DNA of 64,000 nt from Sphingomonas aerolata (GCF_003046295.1 NZ_PZZN01000003.1:744001-808000); one strand, 5' to 3'; positions 36,299 through 45,550 are shown, counted from the first letter of the stretch. Translations and numbers: made by a program. The notes: generated by a model not told the origin, from the sequence alone.

Positions 36299-37384
36299 AT
36301 GGCCGTCTCCGGAAAAATCCGTGTGCTCATCGTCGACGATTCCGCAGTCGCGCGGCATGCCCTTGCGGCGATCCTCGAGGAAGATCCAGAGATCACCGTC
36401 ATGGGCACCGCCGCCGACCCGTTCAGTGCGGCCCGCCGCATCCAGGACGAAGTACCCGACGTGATGATGCTCGACGTCGAGATGCCGCGCATGGACGGGA
36501 TCACGTTCCTGAAGAAGCTGATGGCACAATGCCCGCTTCCCGTGGTGATGTGCTCGTCGGTCACGGAAAAGGGCTCCGACGCGATGCTGCAGGCATTGGA
36601 GGCGGGCGCGGTCGACGTCATCGTGAAGCCCCGTGCCGGGCTCGCCGAGCACCTCGCCGATCACAATCTCCAGATCCGCGACGTGATCAAGGCGGCGGCG
36701 CGCGTGCGGGTCTCGCTGCGGTCGTCCAATGGCAGCCGGCCGGGCCGGCTCGAGCAGAAGCTCACCGCGGACGCCGTCCTGCCGCCCCCGAGCGGTCGGG
36801 TGATGAACCGCGCGACCGAGCGCGTGGTATGCCTCGGCGCATCGACCGGGGGAACCGAAGCCTTGCGCGAAGTCCTCATGGCGCTGCCCGCAACGACGCC
36901 CGGTGTCGTCGTGGTTCAGCACATGCCGGAAAACTTCACGCGCGCTTTTGCCAACCGGCTGAACACGCTGTGCGTCGTGACCGTCAAGGAAGCCGAGCAC
37001 GGCGATCCCGTCCTGCCCGGCACGGTCCTGATCGCACCCGGCGGCAAGCACATGATGATCGAGCGGCGCGGGACCCGCTATTTCGTTGCGGTCCGCGACG
37101 GGCCGCTGGTCTCGCGCCACAGGCCGTCCGTCGATGTCCTGTTCCGCTCGGCGGCAACCGCTGCGGGCACGAACGCGATCGGCGTCATCATGACGGGGAT
37201 GGGCGACGATGGCGCGCGCGGTATGCTCGAGATGAAACAGGCGGGCGGCCGCACCTTCGCGCAGGACGAGGCGACGTCGATCGTCTTCGGCATGCCCAAG
37301 GAAGCGATCGCGCTGGGCGGCGTCGATCGGGTCGTCCCGTTGCATCACATCGCCCGCGACGTCTTGCACGCAACGGCACAATAG
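36299..37384 (+). CDS. cheB: Protein-glutamate methylesterase CheB
   Basis: Receiver plus methylesterase, 361 aa. Acidic pocket at IVDDSAVAR and phospho-acceptor Asp59 ([10 protein letters not shown]) in the receiver. The catalytic domain from about residue 175 has nucleophile Ser in [11 protein letters not shown], His in [13 protein letters not shown] and Asp in GMGDDGARG. Paired with cheR it gives adaptation by methylation. Confidence 0.92.
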   Translation: MAVSGKIRVLIVDDSAVARHALAAILEEDPEITVMGTAADPFSAARRIQDEVPDVMMLDVEMPRMDGITFLKKLMAQCPLPVVMCSSVTEKGSDAMLQALEAGAVDVIVKPRAGLAEHLADHNLQIRDVIKAAARVRVSLRSSNGSRPGRLEQKLTADAVLPPPSGRVMNRATERVVCLGASTGGTEALREVLMALPATTPGVVVVQHMPENFTRAFANRLNTLCVVTVKEAEHGDPVLPGTVLIAPGGKHMMIERRGTRYFVAVRDGPLVSRHRPSVDVLFRSAATAAGTNAIGVIMTGMGDDGARGMLEMKQAGGRTFAQDEATSIVFGMPKEAIALGGVDRVVPLHHIARDVLHATAQ

Positions 37385-37395
37385 GGGCTAGGACG

Positions 37396-39132
37396 ATGAC
37401 ACGGGTCGAACACAAGGCTGTCGAGTCCGATCGGGACGGCGACGAAATGCCGGCCTGGAGCGTGCTGGCAACCGAGCTCGAGAGCGTGGCGAGCGGGCTC
37501 GACCAGCGCTTCGTCGATGCCGGTCGCTCGCTGGAACGCGCCTATGACACGGTCGGAAACCTGATCGGCAGCCTCGAAAGCGTCACCAATGCGCTCGACC
37601 GGGATGCCGCCGACCGCGCGGTCGCGACGATGCAGGCCAATGCCGACCAGCTCGCCAGCCTGCCCGCGCGACAGAAGACGCGGCAGCATTCGCTCGACAT
37701 CCTTCAGCAAGCGAGCGGAACGGTGCAGACGGAAATCGGGCGGGTCGACCGGACGCTCGATCTGCTGAAGATCTGCGGGCAGTATCTGAAAGTCGCGGCC
37801 GCTGGCGCGCATGGTTTTGCCGAGTTCGCCGACGCGATGGTCGCCGAACTGGACGTCAGCGAACGCGAAATCCACGAGATCAGCAAGGAGGTCGGGCAGC
37901 TCGCATCGACGGTTCCCTGCGTCGTCGAGGTGAACCGCGTGCTCGCGTCCGAATGCGCGCGCCTGTGCCCGCATGTTCCCGACAAGCTCGCCGCGGACGC
38001 GATCGGACTCCAGCAGAACCAGATCGAGGCCGCGCGGCGTGCCGAGACGATCGCGACAATTGCCCGCGACATTCGCAGCAAGCTGTCTGCGGCGCACGGC
38101 GCGTTGCAGATCGGCGACATCACCCGGCAGCGGCTCGAACATGTCGCTCAGGCCTGCAGCCTGCTCGGTACGGCGGTCGACGAGCTCAATCGCGCGGGCG
38201 ATCCGGCTGCCGCCAGCGCGCTCGAAGGCCAGGTGATGGCGATGCTCGCGGCCCAGGTCGCTGACGCGGCTGCGGATCTCCAGAAGGAATCGCGTCTGTT
38301 GGGCGGCAATTTCCGCGCGATCGCAATGCAGGTCGCGACGATGGTGGCACCGCATGAATCGAGCGGCGTCGAGCGGACGAGCGATGGCGCGTTCCTGCAG
38401 CTGCTCGAGCAAAGCGTCGCCGATGTCGATGCGGTCACCGCGCAGTTGCGCGACGCCGACATGCGGTCGACGCAATTGGGATCCGAAGCCTCCGCCACCG
38501 TCAGACGCCTGGGCGACCGGCTGACGACGATCCACCGGGTCACGAGCGGCGTGCGGATCATGGCGTGGAATTCCGATCTGCGCTCGTTCCGCATGGGCCG
38601 CGAGGGCGACGGGCTGGCGCGTATCGCGACCGAGATCCGCTGTGCCGTCAACACCCTGGAGGCTGTCTCGGCATCGATCGCCAGCGCCTTCGAACAGCTG
38701 AGCGACGCCGCCGACGCGATCGGCTCGCCCCCCGATGGCAACGAAGCGACGGCAGGGTCGCTGCCCGAAGCGCTCGCGGTCATTCGCGCGGGGGCGTTGC
38801 TCACGCGTCAGGGCATGTCCGGCCTCGACCGTGATGCGGGTGCGATCCACGACATCGTCGCGGCGATGACCAGCACGCTGGACTGCGAAACCGCGTTTGC
38901 CGAGCCGCTGGCGCGCATCAACGCGAAACTGGATGCACTGGCGATGCCGCTGGTCGAAGCGAGCCAGAGTATCTCGGCCACCGGTGAGCAGCTTTTTCAC
39001 GCGATAAACGCACTCTACACGATGGCACGCGAACGCCAGGTGCACGCCCGCTTTTCGCCATCCCAAGACCAGCCCGAAGCCGAGGTCGCTGCGATGTCAG
39101 AAGAGACGGACGACTGCGACGGTCTGTTCTGA
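37396..39132 (+). CDS. Che-operon protein with degenerate receptor-like signalling region
   Basis: A 578-aa, mainly helical, soluble protein without membrane segments. I do not recognise a named family. Residues about 385-440 resemble a chemoreceptor hairpin tip: RIMAWNSDLRSFRMGREGDG sits where receptors have [20 protein letters not shown], and LARIATEIRCAV follows where they have [12 protein letters not shown]. Heptad-like helices flank this on both sides, as in a signalling domain. CheA/CheW-contact residues are changed, so it may be a decoy, adaptor or non-adapting sensor. ATG 37396 behind CTAGGACG lies 11 bases after cheB. Confidence 0.7.
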   Translation: MTRVEHKAVESDRDGDEMPAWSVLATELESVASGLDQRFVDAGRSLERAYDTVGNLIGSLESVTNALDRDAADRAVATMQANADQLASLPARQKTRQHSLDILQQASGTVQTEIGRVDRTLDLLKICGQYLKVAAAGAHGFAEFADAMVAELDVSEREIHEISKEVGQLASTVPCVVEVNRVLASECARLCPHVPDKLAADAIGLQQNQIEAARRAETIATIARDIRSKLSAAHGALQIGDITRQRLEHVAQACSLLGTAVDELNRAGDPAAASALEGQVMAMLAAQVADAAADLQKESRLLGGNFRAIAMQVATMVAPHESSGVERTSDGAFLQLLEQSVADVDAVTAQLRDADMRSTQLGSEASATVRRLGDRLTTIHRVTSGVRIMAWNSDLRSFRMGREGDGLARIATEIRCAVNTLEAVSASIASAFEQLSDAADAIGSPPDGNEATAGSLPEALAVIRAGALLTRQGMSGLDRDAGAIHDIVAAMTSTLDCETAFAEPLARINAKLDALAMPLVEASQSISATGEQLFHAINALYTMARERQVHARFSPSQDQPEAEVAAMSEETDDCDGLF

Positions 39133-39148
39133 GGTCGCGGCGCGCCCC

Positions 39149-39167
39149 CGGCTGGTTCGATCAGCCG
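39149..39167. terminator. Hairpin between convergent che operon and monooxygenase
   Basis: CGGCTG and CAGCCG pair around a 7-base loop. It lies 16 bases after the stop of the 578-aa gene and overlaps the stop of the convergent monooxygenase gene. There is no T-tract. Confidence 0.35.
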
Positions 39168-41629
39168 AGACGATCGGCCTGAGTCCTGATCCACGCCGCG
39201 GTCTCGTCGGGCCGCGTCACCGGAATCATGTGGCCGCCATCGATCAGCGTCAGCGCGGCGTGCGGCACCATGTCGGCGAAGCGGGCGCCATGCACCTCGG
39301 GATCGAGAATCTGGTCGTCGCGGCCATAGAGGATCGCGACCGGGAGCCAGAGGCCGTGATAGCGCGCGACCATGTCGGGCAGGTCGTCATTGGCGGCGAC
39401 GAGGTCGGCCGAGGCCGCCTCGAAATTTGCCGGCCGCGACACCAGCGCCCCGCCGCCACGCGTCGCGAAATCGGCGGGCACGGCCTCGGGCGCGAACGCC
39501 GCCGCCGCGCCCTTCTCGCCCGCCAGGATGGCGGCGGGTGTGGCGAGCGTCCAGGCCACCGCCTTGCGCGCGGCGGGGGAGACTATCGCGAGAGCCGCGA
39601 ACGCGCTCGGCGCGCTGTCCTGCGGCTGGGTGAGCGGCGCAATCAGCGCCAAGCCACCGACCGCTTCCGGGTGATCGATCGCCAGCGCGAGCGCGACTGC
39701 GCCGCCGAGCGAATGGCCGACGACAAGCGGCTTCTCGAGCTCCAGCGCCGCTACGAAACGCGCGATCTGGGCGGCTTGCGCGCGGATATTCGCGGTCTCG
39801 CCGGGCGCCGAATAGCCGGAGCCGGGCCGGTCGATCAGGATCACGCGGTACTCGGTCGCGAGGCGGTCGAGCAGCGCATAGCTGAAGTTGCGCATCTGCC
39901 CGGCAAGGCCATGGATCATCACGATCGTCGGTCCGGTACCGCGGTCGAGATAGTGCATCCGCCGGCCGTCGACGTCGATGAAGGCGCCGTCGGCAGGTAT
40001 CATCCGCTCGGTCCGCCGCTGGCTCAGCTTCGCGAACAGCGCAAGACCGCCGACTGCTGCGATCGCCGCCGCGGCCGTCACCGCGCCGATCGAAACGGCA
40101 GAGCGCGGTGATTCGACCGGCGCCGGAGTGGTGGCACCGCGCGCCTTGTCGAACCGCATCGTTCCGTCCTCCAGTTTGCCGAATTTTAGCGCGGCGAGGT
40201 CCAGCGCATAGTTCTGATGCACCTTCCACGGCGCCTTGGATCCCTGGTGTGGCAGGATGGCGTTGGCGCGCTGGACATAGCCCGAGGTGAAGCCGAGCAT
40301 CGGCTCGGGTGTCACCGAGGGGTCGTCGTGCGTGGGCGTGCACATATCATAGCCGTTCGCGTCCATGTGCCGCAGCAAGCGGCAGGCGTAGCGGGCCGAC
40401 AGATCGCATTTCAGCGTCCAGGATGCATTGGTATAGCCGAAGGCGAGCGCTAGGTTCGGCACGTCGCTCACCATCATGCCCTTGTAGATCAGCCGGTCGG
40501 CGGGGTTCACGACCTGCCCATCGACGACGAGCTCGACGCCGCCCAGCAGGCGCAGGACGAGGCCCGTGGCGGTGACGACGATGTCGGCGCGCAGTTCGCG
40601 GCCCGATCGCAGCGCGATGCCGGTCGGTGTGAAGCGGGCGACGTGATCGGTCACGATCTCCGCCTTGCCGCCGCGCATCGCCTCGAACAGGTCGGCATCG
40701 GGGACGAGGCAGATACGCTGGTCCCACGGATCGTAGCGCGGTTCGAAATCGCGCTCGACCTCGTATTTCTCGGGCAACTGCGCGCGGACGCCCTTCAGGA
40801 TCAGCGCCTTCATGTGATCGGGGCGCTTGCGCGCATAGGCGTAGGTGGCGATGCCGAGTCCGACGCTCTTCCATTTGGTCGCGCTGTCGGCAATGCTTTT
40901 GGGCAGCACCCGGTGCGTCCACCGCGCAAAGCCGTCCTGTGACGGGCGCGAGACGATATAGGTCGGCGAGCGCTGCAGCATCGTGACGTGCGCGGCCTTT
41001 TCGGCGAGCGACGGCACCAGCGTCACCGCGGTCGCACCGCTGCCGATCACCACCACGCGCTTGCCGGCCCAATCGAGGTCGGCGGGCCAGTGCTGCGGAT
41101 GGACGAGCTGCCCCGCATAGTCCTCGACACCCTCGAAGGGCGGCGTGAAGCCGGCGTCATAATCATAATAGCCGCTGCCCATGTACAGGAACCGGCAGAC
41201 GATCCGCTCCGACGCGGCGCCGTCCCGCTCGACCTCGACCGTCCAGCGCGCATCGGCGGACGACCAAGCGGCGCGAACGACGCGGCGGCCGAAGCGGATA
41301 TGCGCATCGATCCCGAATGCGCGCGCGGTGTCGGCGATATAGTCGCGGATCGCGTCGCCGCCGGCGATCGCCTGGTCGCTCGGCCAGGGGCGGAAGGGGA
41401 AGCCCAGCGTGTACATGTCCGAGTCCGAGCGGATGCCGGGATAGCGGAACAGGTCCCAGGTGCCGCCGATCGCATCGCGCGCCTCGAGGATCGCGTAGCT
41501 TTTGCCCGGGCATTCGGTCTGAAAGCGATAGCCCGCGTCGATCCCCGACAGACCCGCACCGACGATCACGATGTCGAGCTCTTCCGCGGCGCCGGAGGCG
41601 GAGGGGATGGACGCAGTCTCAATTGCCAT
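39161..41629 (-). CDS. Flavin monooxygenase fused to an alpha/beta hydrolase
   Basis: An 822-aa fusion. Residues 1-500 are a class B flavin monooxygenase of the EthA/Baeyer-Villiger group, with FAD motif IVIVGAGLSGI, RDAIGGTWDLFRYPGIRSDS, a second dinucleotide motif VVIGSGATAVTL and the motif GSGYYDYD nearby. A hydrophobic stretch at about 511-535 (AVTAAAAIAAVGGLALFA) could be a membrane anchor. Residues 543-822 are an alpha/beta hydrolase: HGLAGQMRNFS oxyanion region, nucleophile Ser640 in GHSLGG, Asp in YGRDDQILDP and His in GGHMIPV. The second half could hydrolyse an ester made by the first half. A TetR gene is divergent 64 bases away. The natural ketone substrate is unknown. Confidence 0.85.
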   Translation of the reverse strand: MAIETASIPSASGAAEELDIVIVGAGLSGIDAGYRFQTECPGKSYAILEARDAIGGTWDLFRYPGIRSDSDMYTLGFPFRPWPSDQAIAGGDAIRDYIADTARAFGIDAHIRFGRRVVRAAWSSADARWTVEVERDGAASERIVCRFLYMGSGYYDYDAGFTPPFEGVEDYAGQLVHPQHWPADLDWAGKRVVVIGSGATAVTLVPSLAEKAAHVTMLQRSPTYIVSRPSQDGFARWTHRVLPKSIADSATKWKSVGLGIATYAYARKRPDHMKALILKGVRAQLPEKYEVERDFEPRYDPWDQRICLVPDADLFEAMRGGKAEIVTDHVARFTPTGIALRSGRELRADIVVTATGLVLRLLGGVELVVDGQVVNPADRLIYKGMMVSDVPNLALAFGYTNASWTLKCDLSARYACRLLRHMDANGYDMCTPTHDDPSVTPEPMLGFTSGYVQRANAILPHQGSKAPWKVHQNYALDLAALKFGKLEDGTMRFDKARGATTPAPVESPRSAVSIGAVTAAAAIAAVGGLALFAKLSQRRTERMIPADGAFIDVDGRRMHYLDRGTGPTIVMIHGLAGQMRNFSYALLDRLATEYRVILIDRPGSGYSAPGETANIRAQAAQIARFVAALELEKPLVVGHSLGGAVALALAIDHPEAVGGLALIAPLTQPQDSAPSAFAALAIVSPAARKAVAWTLATPAAILAGEKGAAAAFAPEAVPADFATRGGGALVSRPANFEAASADLVAANDDLPDMVARYHGLWLPVAILYGRDDQILDPEVHGARFADMVPHAALTLIDGGHMIPVTRPDETAAWIRTQADRLG

Positions 41630-41693
41630 GCCGGAGTGCTCCGATAGAAGGATGCGACAGCAATCGCCGTTATCTGGAAACAGGAGTTATCAC
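41630..41693. promoter_or_regulatory. Short divergent promoter region, monooxygenase and TetR
   Basis: Only 64 bases separate the two starts, so promoters and a TetR operator must overlap here. AGGAG at 41682-41686 sets the TTG start of the regulator. An operator is expected but I could not define a clear palindrome. Confidence 0.4.
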
Positions 41694-42329
41694 TTGAAAT
41701 CGAGGGCGGCAAGCCAAGGCGGACGGCGCTATGGCGGTGCATCGGCAAGCGAGCGGCGCGTCGAACGGCGCAGCCGGCTGATCCGCGCCGCGATCGCGCT
41801 GTATGGCGAGCAGGGCTATCGGCACACGACGGTGACCGCGGTCTGCCGCGCGGCTGGGCTGACCCCGCGCTATTTCTACGAAGCCTTCGCTAATAGCGAG
41901 GCGCTGCTTCTAGCGACATTCGGCGAGGTCACGCAGTTCGTGACGCAACGGGTCGCCGCGGCGGCCGATGCGGCGGGGGGGACGCCGCAGGATCGGCTGA
42001 TCGCGCTGCTGACCGCCTATTACGACCTGCTGCGCGACGAACCGGCCAGCGCGCGCGTCTTCCTGTCGGAATTGTCCGGCATCGACCCGCACGTCGACGA
42101 ACTGTTCGAACGCTCGATGGCCAGCTTCGCCGACCTGATCGCCGGCACGCTGGTGCCGACCCATGTCCCCGGCTCGATCGAGCCGCTGTGCCGTGCCGGC
42201 GCCATGCACGGGCTGCTCGCGGTGGCGCGCGACTGGGTAGCGCGGGGGTGCGACGAACCCGTGGCGCGGGTCGTGCGCACGGTCGAGCCACTCTGCCGGA
42301 TGCTGGTCAGCTGCGGGGGTGATGATTAG
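41694..42329 (+). CDS. TetR/AcrR-family regulator
   Basis: Regulator of 211 aa. Residues about 20-65 are the TetR helix-turn-helix (RLIRAAIALYGEQGYRHTTV, AVCRAAGLTPRYFYEAF). The rest is a ligand-binding helical domain. I start it at TTG 41694 because AGGAG lies seven bases upstream; the ATG at 41652 follows a purine tract with no spacing. It is divergent from the monooxygenase-hydrolase fusion and probably represses it in the absence of its substrate. Confidence 0.85.
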   Translation: MKSRAASQGGRRYGGASASERRVERRSRLIRAAIALYGEQGYRHTTVTAVCRAAGLTPRYFYEAFANSEALLLATFGEVTQFVTQRVAAAADAAGGTPQDRLIALLTAYYDLLRDEPASARVFLSELSGIDPHVDELFERSMASFADLIAGTLVPTHVPGSIEPLCRAGAMHGLLAVARDWVARGCDEPVARVVRTVEPLCRMLVSCGGDD

Positions 42330-42504
42330 CGGCGCGATGTCACCGGAACGCCCGAGTTAAGGAGCCCCCTGCCCTTCTCCACTTCCCACATTCCGCCGCG
42401 GCGGTCGTGACGACGACGTCATCGCTGCAACACACTTGATCTGCGCGGTTTCCGAACGCCAAGCGCTTCGCTACACACCGCGGCACGGCGGACGGAGATA
42501 CCCA

Positions 42505-42786
42505 GTGGACGATGAATTTGCCGAAGCCGTGGCCGGCGCACTGGCTGCACAGGGCTTCGTGCTGGAAAACCTGTATGCCTTGCTGCTCGCCAGCGACACT
42601 GATCCGGTCAGGGCCTGTCAGGCTACGGCGCATCGCATGTTGAAGGATTTCGGCAGCCTTCAGGCAACCGGGGTACAGGTCATGACCGACGACGAGGTCA
42701 ACCGTATCAAGCGACACGCGCTCGATCGGCTCGAGCGGTTCTGGAACGGCGTGGAACGCCGCCTCGCCAACTTGCCGCAATCCTAG
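42505..42786 (+). CDS. Small protein of unknown function (93 aa)
   Basis: I do not recognise this protein. It is helical and acidic at the N-terminus (DDEFAEAVAGALAAQGFVLE), soluble, without signal. A GTG at 42505 follows GGAG at good spacing; reading back to 42436 adds residues of unlikely composition. It stands alone between a TetR gene and a secreted esterase. Confidence 0.5.
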   Translation: MDDEFAEAVAGALAAQGFVLENLYALLLASDTDPVRACQATAHRMLKDFGSLQATGVQVMTDDEVNRIKRHALDRLERFWNGVERRLANLPQS

Positions 42787-42898
42787 CGCTGGGGTCTCGA
42801 TCCACCGACGACGCAGGACGTGACGCGCGTCTGGACACGCGTTCCTTGCTATTACAGGGACTTTTCAGCGCGGATGGCTGACGTCGAGGATCGGACAC

Positions 42899-43768
42899 AT
42901 GGTGGTATTTCGTCTGCTTATTACCTTTGCCCTCTGCTTCGTTGCGGGTGTCGCGCGCGCCGAGTGCCGTCCTGGCAGCATCGAGGCCCTGCCTGAACGC
43001 GCGATGCTTCACCTTCCCGCGGCGGGCGTAACCGGGCCCGTGCCGCTCGTGATCCTGCTCCACGGCAGCACCGGCACGGGCGCGGAGATGCTGCGGGACA
43101 GCCACCTCGCCGAGACGGCGGATCGGCATGGCTTCGTCGTCGCGGCGCCCGATGGCGGTATCGCCACGGATCGCGGCTTTGTCTGGAACATCCCCGGCGT
43201 CCCGACCGTCACGGGCAGCATGCCGGCACGCGATGCACGCGACGATGTCCGGTATCTGACGGGTCTGATAGACCGGCTCGTCGCAACAGGCTGCGTCGAC
43301 GGCGCGCGGGTGTACGCGACCGGCTTGTCGGGTGGTGGACGGATGACGTCCTGGCTCGGTTGCGTCGTCGCACGACGTTTCGCCGCGATCGCGCCGGTGG
43401 TCGGACTGCGTGCCGGACGCCCCCTCACGTCCAATGTGTCACGCGCCGATCCTGCGACGTGTCGCTCGACAGCGCCGCTGCCCGTTCTCGCCTTCGCCGG
43501 CGATGCCGACACCACCAACCCCATCACCGGCGGCGGCGCGCCCTATTGGCAATATTCACAGGCCGCCGCGCTGCAACGCTGGGCCGTGCTGAACGGCTGC
43601 TCGGATCCCTATGCCCGCAACCTCGGCGCGACGGTCTACGAACAGGGCTATGCCCGCTGCCAGCACGGCACGAGCGTCGCGGCGCGTGTGACGCGCGGCG
43701 GGCCGCATAGCTGGTCGGTCGTAGACAATGAGGCAATGTGGGCGTTCTTCTCCCGCCACCGGCGCTAA
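42899..43768 (+). CDS. Secreted PHB-depolymerase-type esterase (LpqC family)
   Basis: Alpha/beta hydrolase of the poly(3-hydroxybutyrate) depolymerase/feruloyl esterase group, 289 aa. A Sec signal (MVVFRLLITFALCFVAGVARA) precedes the mature chain. PLVILLHGSTGTG forms the oxyanion region, Ser144 lies in the nucleophile motif GLSGGG, an Asp follows in AFAGDADTTNP, and the His is in GGPHSW. Cysteines may form disulfides outside the cytoplasm. The substrate could be a polyester, a feruloylated or an acetylated polysaccharide. Confidence 0.83.
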   Translation: MVVFRLLITFALCFVAGVARAECRPGSIEALPERAMLHLPAAGVTGPVPLVILLHGSTGTGAEMLRDSHLAETADRHGFVVAAPDGGIATDRGFVWNIPGVPTVTGSMPARDARDDVRYLTGLIDRLVATGCVDGARVYATGLSGGGRMTSWLGCVVARRFAAIAPVVGLRAGRPLTSNVSRADPATCRSTAPLPVLAFAGDADTTNPITGGGAPYWQYSQAAALQRWAVLNGCSDPYARNLGATVYEQGYARCQHGTSVAARVTRGGPHSWSVVDNEAMWAFFSRHRR

Positions 43769-43784
43769 GCCAAAGGTCGGCAGC

Positions 43785-43882
43785 TGCCAGGTCGTCTCGG
43801 CAATTCCCGGTTTGGTTGCCAGTTCAAATACTTCGCCATCCCAACCCTATTGCGATGGTTGATTGCCAGGTTAATCTGCCAG
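43785..43882 (+). repeat. Four short TGCCAG direct repeats in an AT-rich gap
   Basis: TGCCAG followed by G/T and T occurs at 43785, 43817, 43864 and 43877, spacings 32, 47 and 13 bases. The block lies upstream of the PRC-barrel-like gene in a region of lower GC content. It may be a cluster of regulator sites or chance. Confidence 0.35.
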
Positions 43883-43990
43883 TTGTTTTGTATTAAATTA
43901 CCTAATGCTTATTTTATCAGACCGACTCGATGTATTGTCCGCGATATGAAAGCAGGATACGCTGGTTGCATAAGATAATGGGAGGATGAA

Positions 43991-44410
43991 ATGCGGGGGC
44001 TTTTGCTTGGCATGATCGCATCTGTTCTCGCATCGGCAACCGGAGCCCAGGGACAACAATTTCCTTCGGCGCAGGGAGTCGGGGCGAACGACAGCGGTAC
44101 GGGGGAATTCAACCGTCAGCAAAATTTCCGGGATTTCGCAGTCAGCGTTACCGACACCAATCGATTGACGATGCGGCCGGTCCCGGCCGGACCGAAGGAC
44201 ATCATTCAGGGGCTGGAAGTCCATGACGCAAAGGGACTCCTCGTCGGCAAGATCGAGACCGTCGGTAAAGGCTTTGCGGTCGTGTCGAGTGCGATCGGGA
44301 GCGTCGAGGTGGACTTTCCGTCCTTTGCAAAGAACAAGAACGGGCTCATGATCAATATGCCCAAGAGCAAGCTCGACGTCATGATGGCGCACGGTCATCC
44401 GGCCCCTTGA
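43991..44410 (+). CDS. Secreted PRC-barrel-like small protein
   Basis: A 139-aa protein with a signal peptide (MRGLLLGMIASVLASATGAQ). Residues about 70-130 resemble a PRC-barrel: IIQGLEVHDAKGLLVGKIET, then VVSSAIGSVEVDFPSFA and NMPKSKLD. GGGAGG lies ahead of the ATG. PRC-barrels in secreted Sphingomonas proteins are common but their function is unclear; envelope or stress roles are guesses. Confidence 0.7.
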   Translation: MRGLLLGMIASVLASATGAQGQQFPSAQGVGANDSGTGEFNRQQNFRDFAVSVTDTNRLTMRPVPAGPKDIIQGLEVHDAKGLLVGKIETVGKGFAVVSSAIGSVEVDFPSFAKNKNGLMINMPKSKLDVMMAHGHPAP

Positions 44411-44753
44411 CGCGCCGTTGGGCCTAAACGCCAACAGCGGCGCGTCTGTAGCCGCCGGTCTCGGGTCGCTTTGAGCCATGTCTTCCGCCGCCACGGGACG
44501 CCGCACCATGCCGCCCGCGCCTGACGGGTACCCCTTTGGATGCGGTTGGTTCGGCCGGCGGAGCCACGGGCTCGCGGCAGGGTCAGATGATCATGCTTAA
44601 GCTGCCGGGGCCCGGATTGCCGTTGGGGTGCGCTGCCGGAAAGAAACGCACCTGCGGGCATCGGGTCGGGTGGGCGACCCTACCCGCGAGACGAGCGTCA
44701 ACAGCCCGGGGTTCCAGCTACAAAGAAGCACTATCCGCAACGGGGAGAGGCGA
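44411..44753. other. 343-base gap before the TonB-C-like gene
   Basis: I see no gene here; two short overlapping frames lack ribosome sites and plausible composition. A hairpin (GGGTCG / CGACCC, 44663-44680) with a 6-base loop is present. GGGGAGAGG ends the gap just before the ATG at 44754. The promoter of that gene should lie within. Confidence 0.4.
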
Positions 44754-45380
44754 ATGTTCTGGCTGGTAATGCTCGTTCTTGGGGGACAGGGCACGCTGAC
44801 GCCCGTGATCGTCCGCAACGCGAGTGAGATGCTCACGTCCGACGATTACGTCGCGCGCGCAGCCGGTACGGGCAAGGGCGGTTTCACGGTGGTCGAGATC
44901 CTGATCGATCCGACCGGAAAACCGCAGACGTGCGGCCTTGTCTCGACCAGCGGATCCAAGGATCTGGACCTGAAGGCGTGTGCAGCCGGGGTGCTGCGGG
45001 GTAAATATGCGCCGGCTACGGACGAGACCGGGTCGCCCATGTACGGTGTCTACCGGATGCGGGTTCGGTGGCTCATTGAGCTCTTCTTTGATGCTTCGAC
45101 CCCTACACCCAAGGTGCCGGCAGACATCGTGCTGGAAGTCGCGAAGCTGCCGGCGGGGCGGAGGTCCGTTGCTGTCACCCTGGCCTATCTGGTCGGGGAA
45201 GACGGCGCGATCCGACACTGTTCGGTTATAACGTCGAGCGGCTCTGCGCCATTCGATACCGGCGCCTGTTCTTCGATGATAAAGCATTATCGATACGCGC
45301 CGGCCAAGGACAAGGCCGACAAGGCGTGGCCAGTCATTCGCATGCAGCGAATTGAGTTCACCTCGACTAAACTGGGTTAA
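44754..45380 (+). CDS. Protein with two TonB-C-like domains
   Basis: A 208-aa protein that starts with a short hydrophobic leader (MFWLVMLVLGGQG). It holds two repeats resembling TonB C-terminal domains: about residues 40-105 (GGFTVVEILIDPTGKPQTC ... LRGKYAPATDETG) and 130-205 (SVAVTLAYLVGEDGAIRHC ... KHYRYAPAKDK). Each has a paired cysteine and the KYxPA/HYRYAPA motif. It lacks the long Pro-rich spacer of a true TonB, so a periplasmic adaptor is more likely than an energy transducer. GGGGAGAGG supports the start. Confidence 0.7.
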   Translation: MFWLVMLVLGGQGTLTPVIVRNASEMLTSDDYVARAAGTGKGGFTVVEILIDPTGKPQTCGLVSTSGSKDLDLKACAAGVLRGKYAPATDETGSPMYGVYRMRVRWLIELFFDASTPTPKVPADIVLEVAKLPAGRRSVAVTLAYLVGEDGAIRHCSVITSSGSAPFDTGACSSMIKHYRYAPAKDKADKAWPVIRMQRIEFTSTKLG

Positions 45381-45550
45381 CCTGACACGATAGGCGCACG
45401 TGATCAATGTTCGTTACCATTGACACAGCTTTGCCATTCTTCCGGTTTCGCCCGCATTACCGCTCAGCCCTCGCGCCCGGGCATACCACCAGTAATCGCG
45501 TACCATGGTGATACAAGTTCGGCGTTAACCATTCATCTAAGTTGTTCGAA

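Noticed and set aside
35411-37381. Long minus-strand frame opposite cheR and cheB
   Set aside because: Shadow of two clearly conserved genes.
43785-43882. CRISPR array from the TGCCAG repeats
   Set aside because: Repeat unit is only 6-8 bases and spacing is irregular; no cas genes.
44395-44769. Small frames on both strands in the gap before the TonB-C-like gene
   Set aside because: No ribosome sites, overlapping each other, low-complexity composition.
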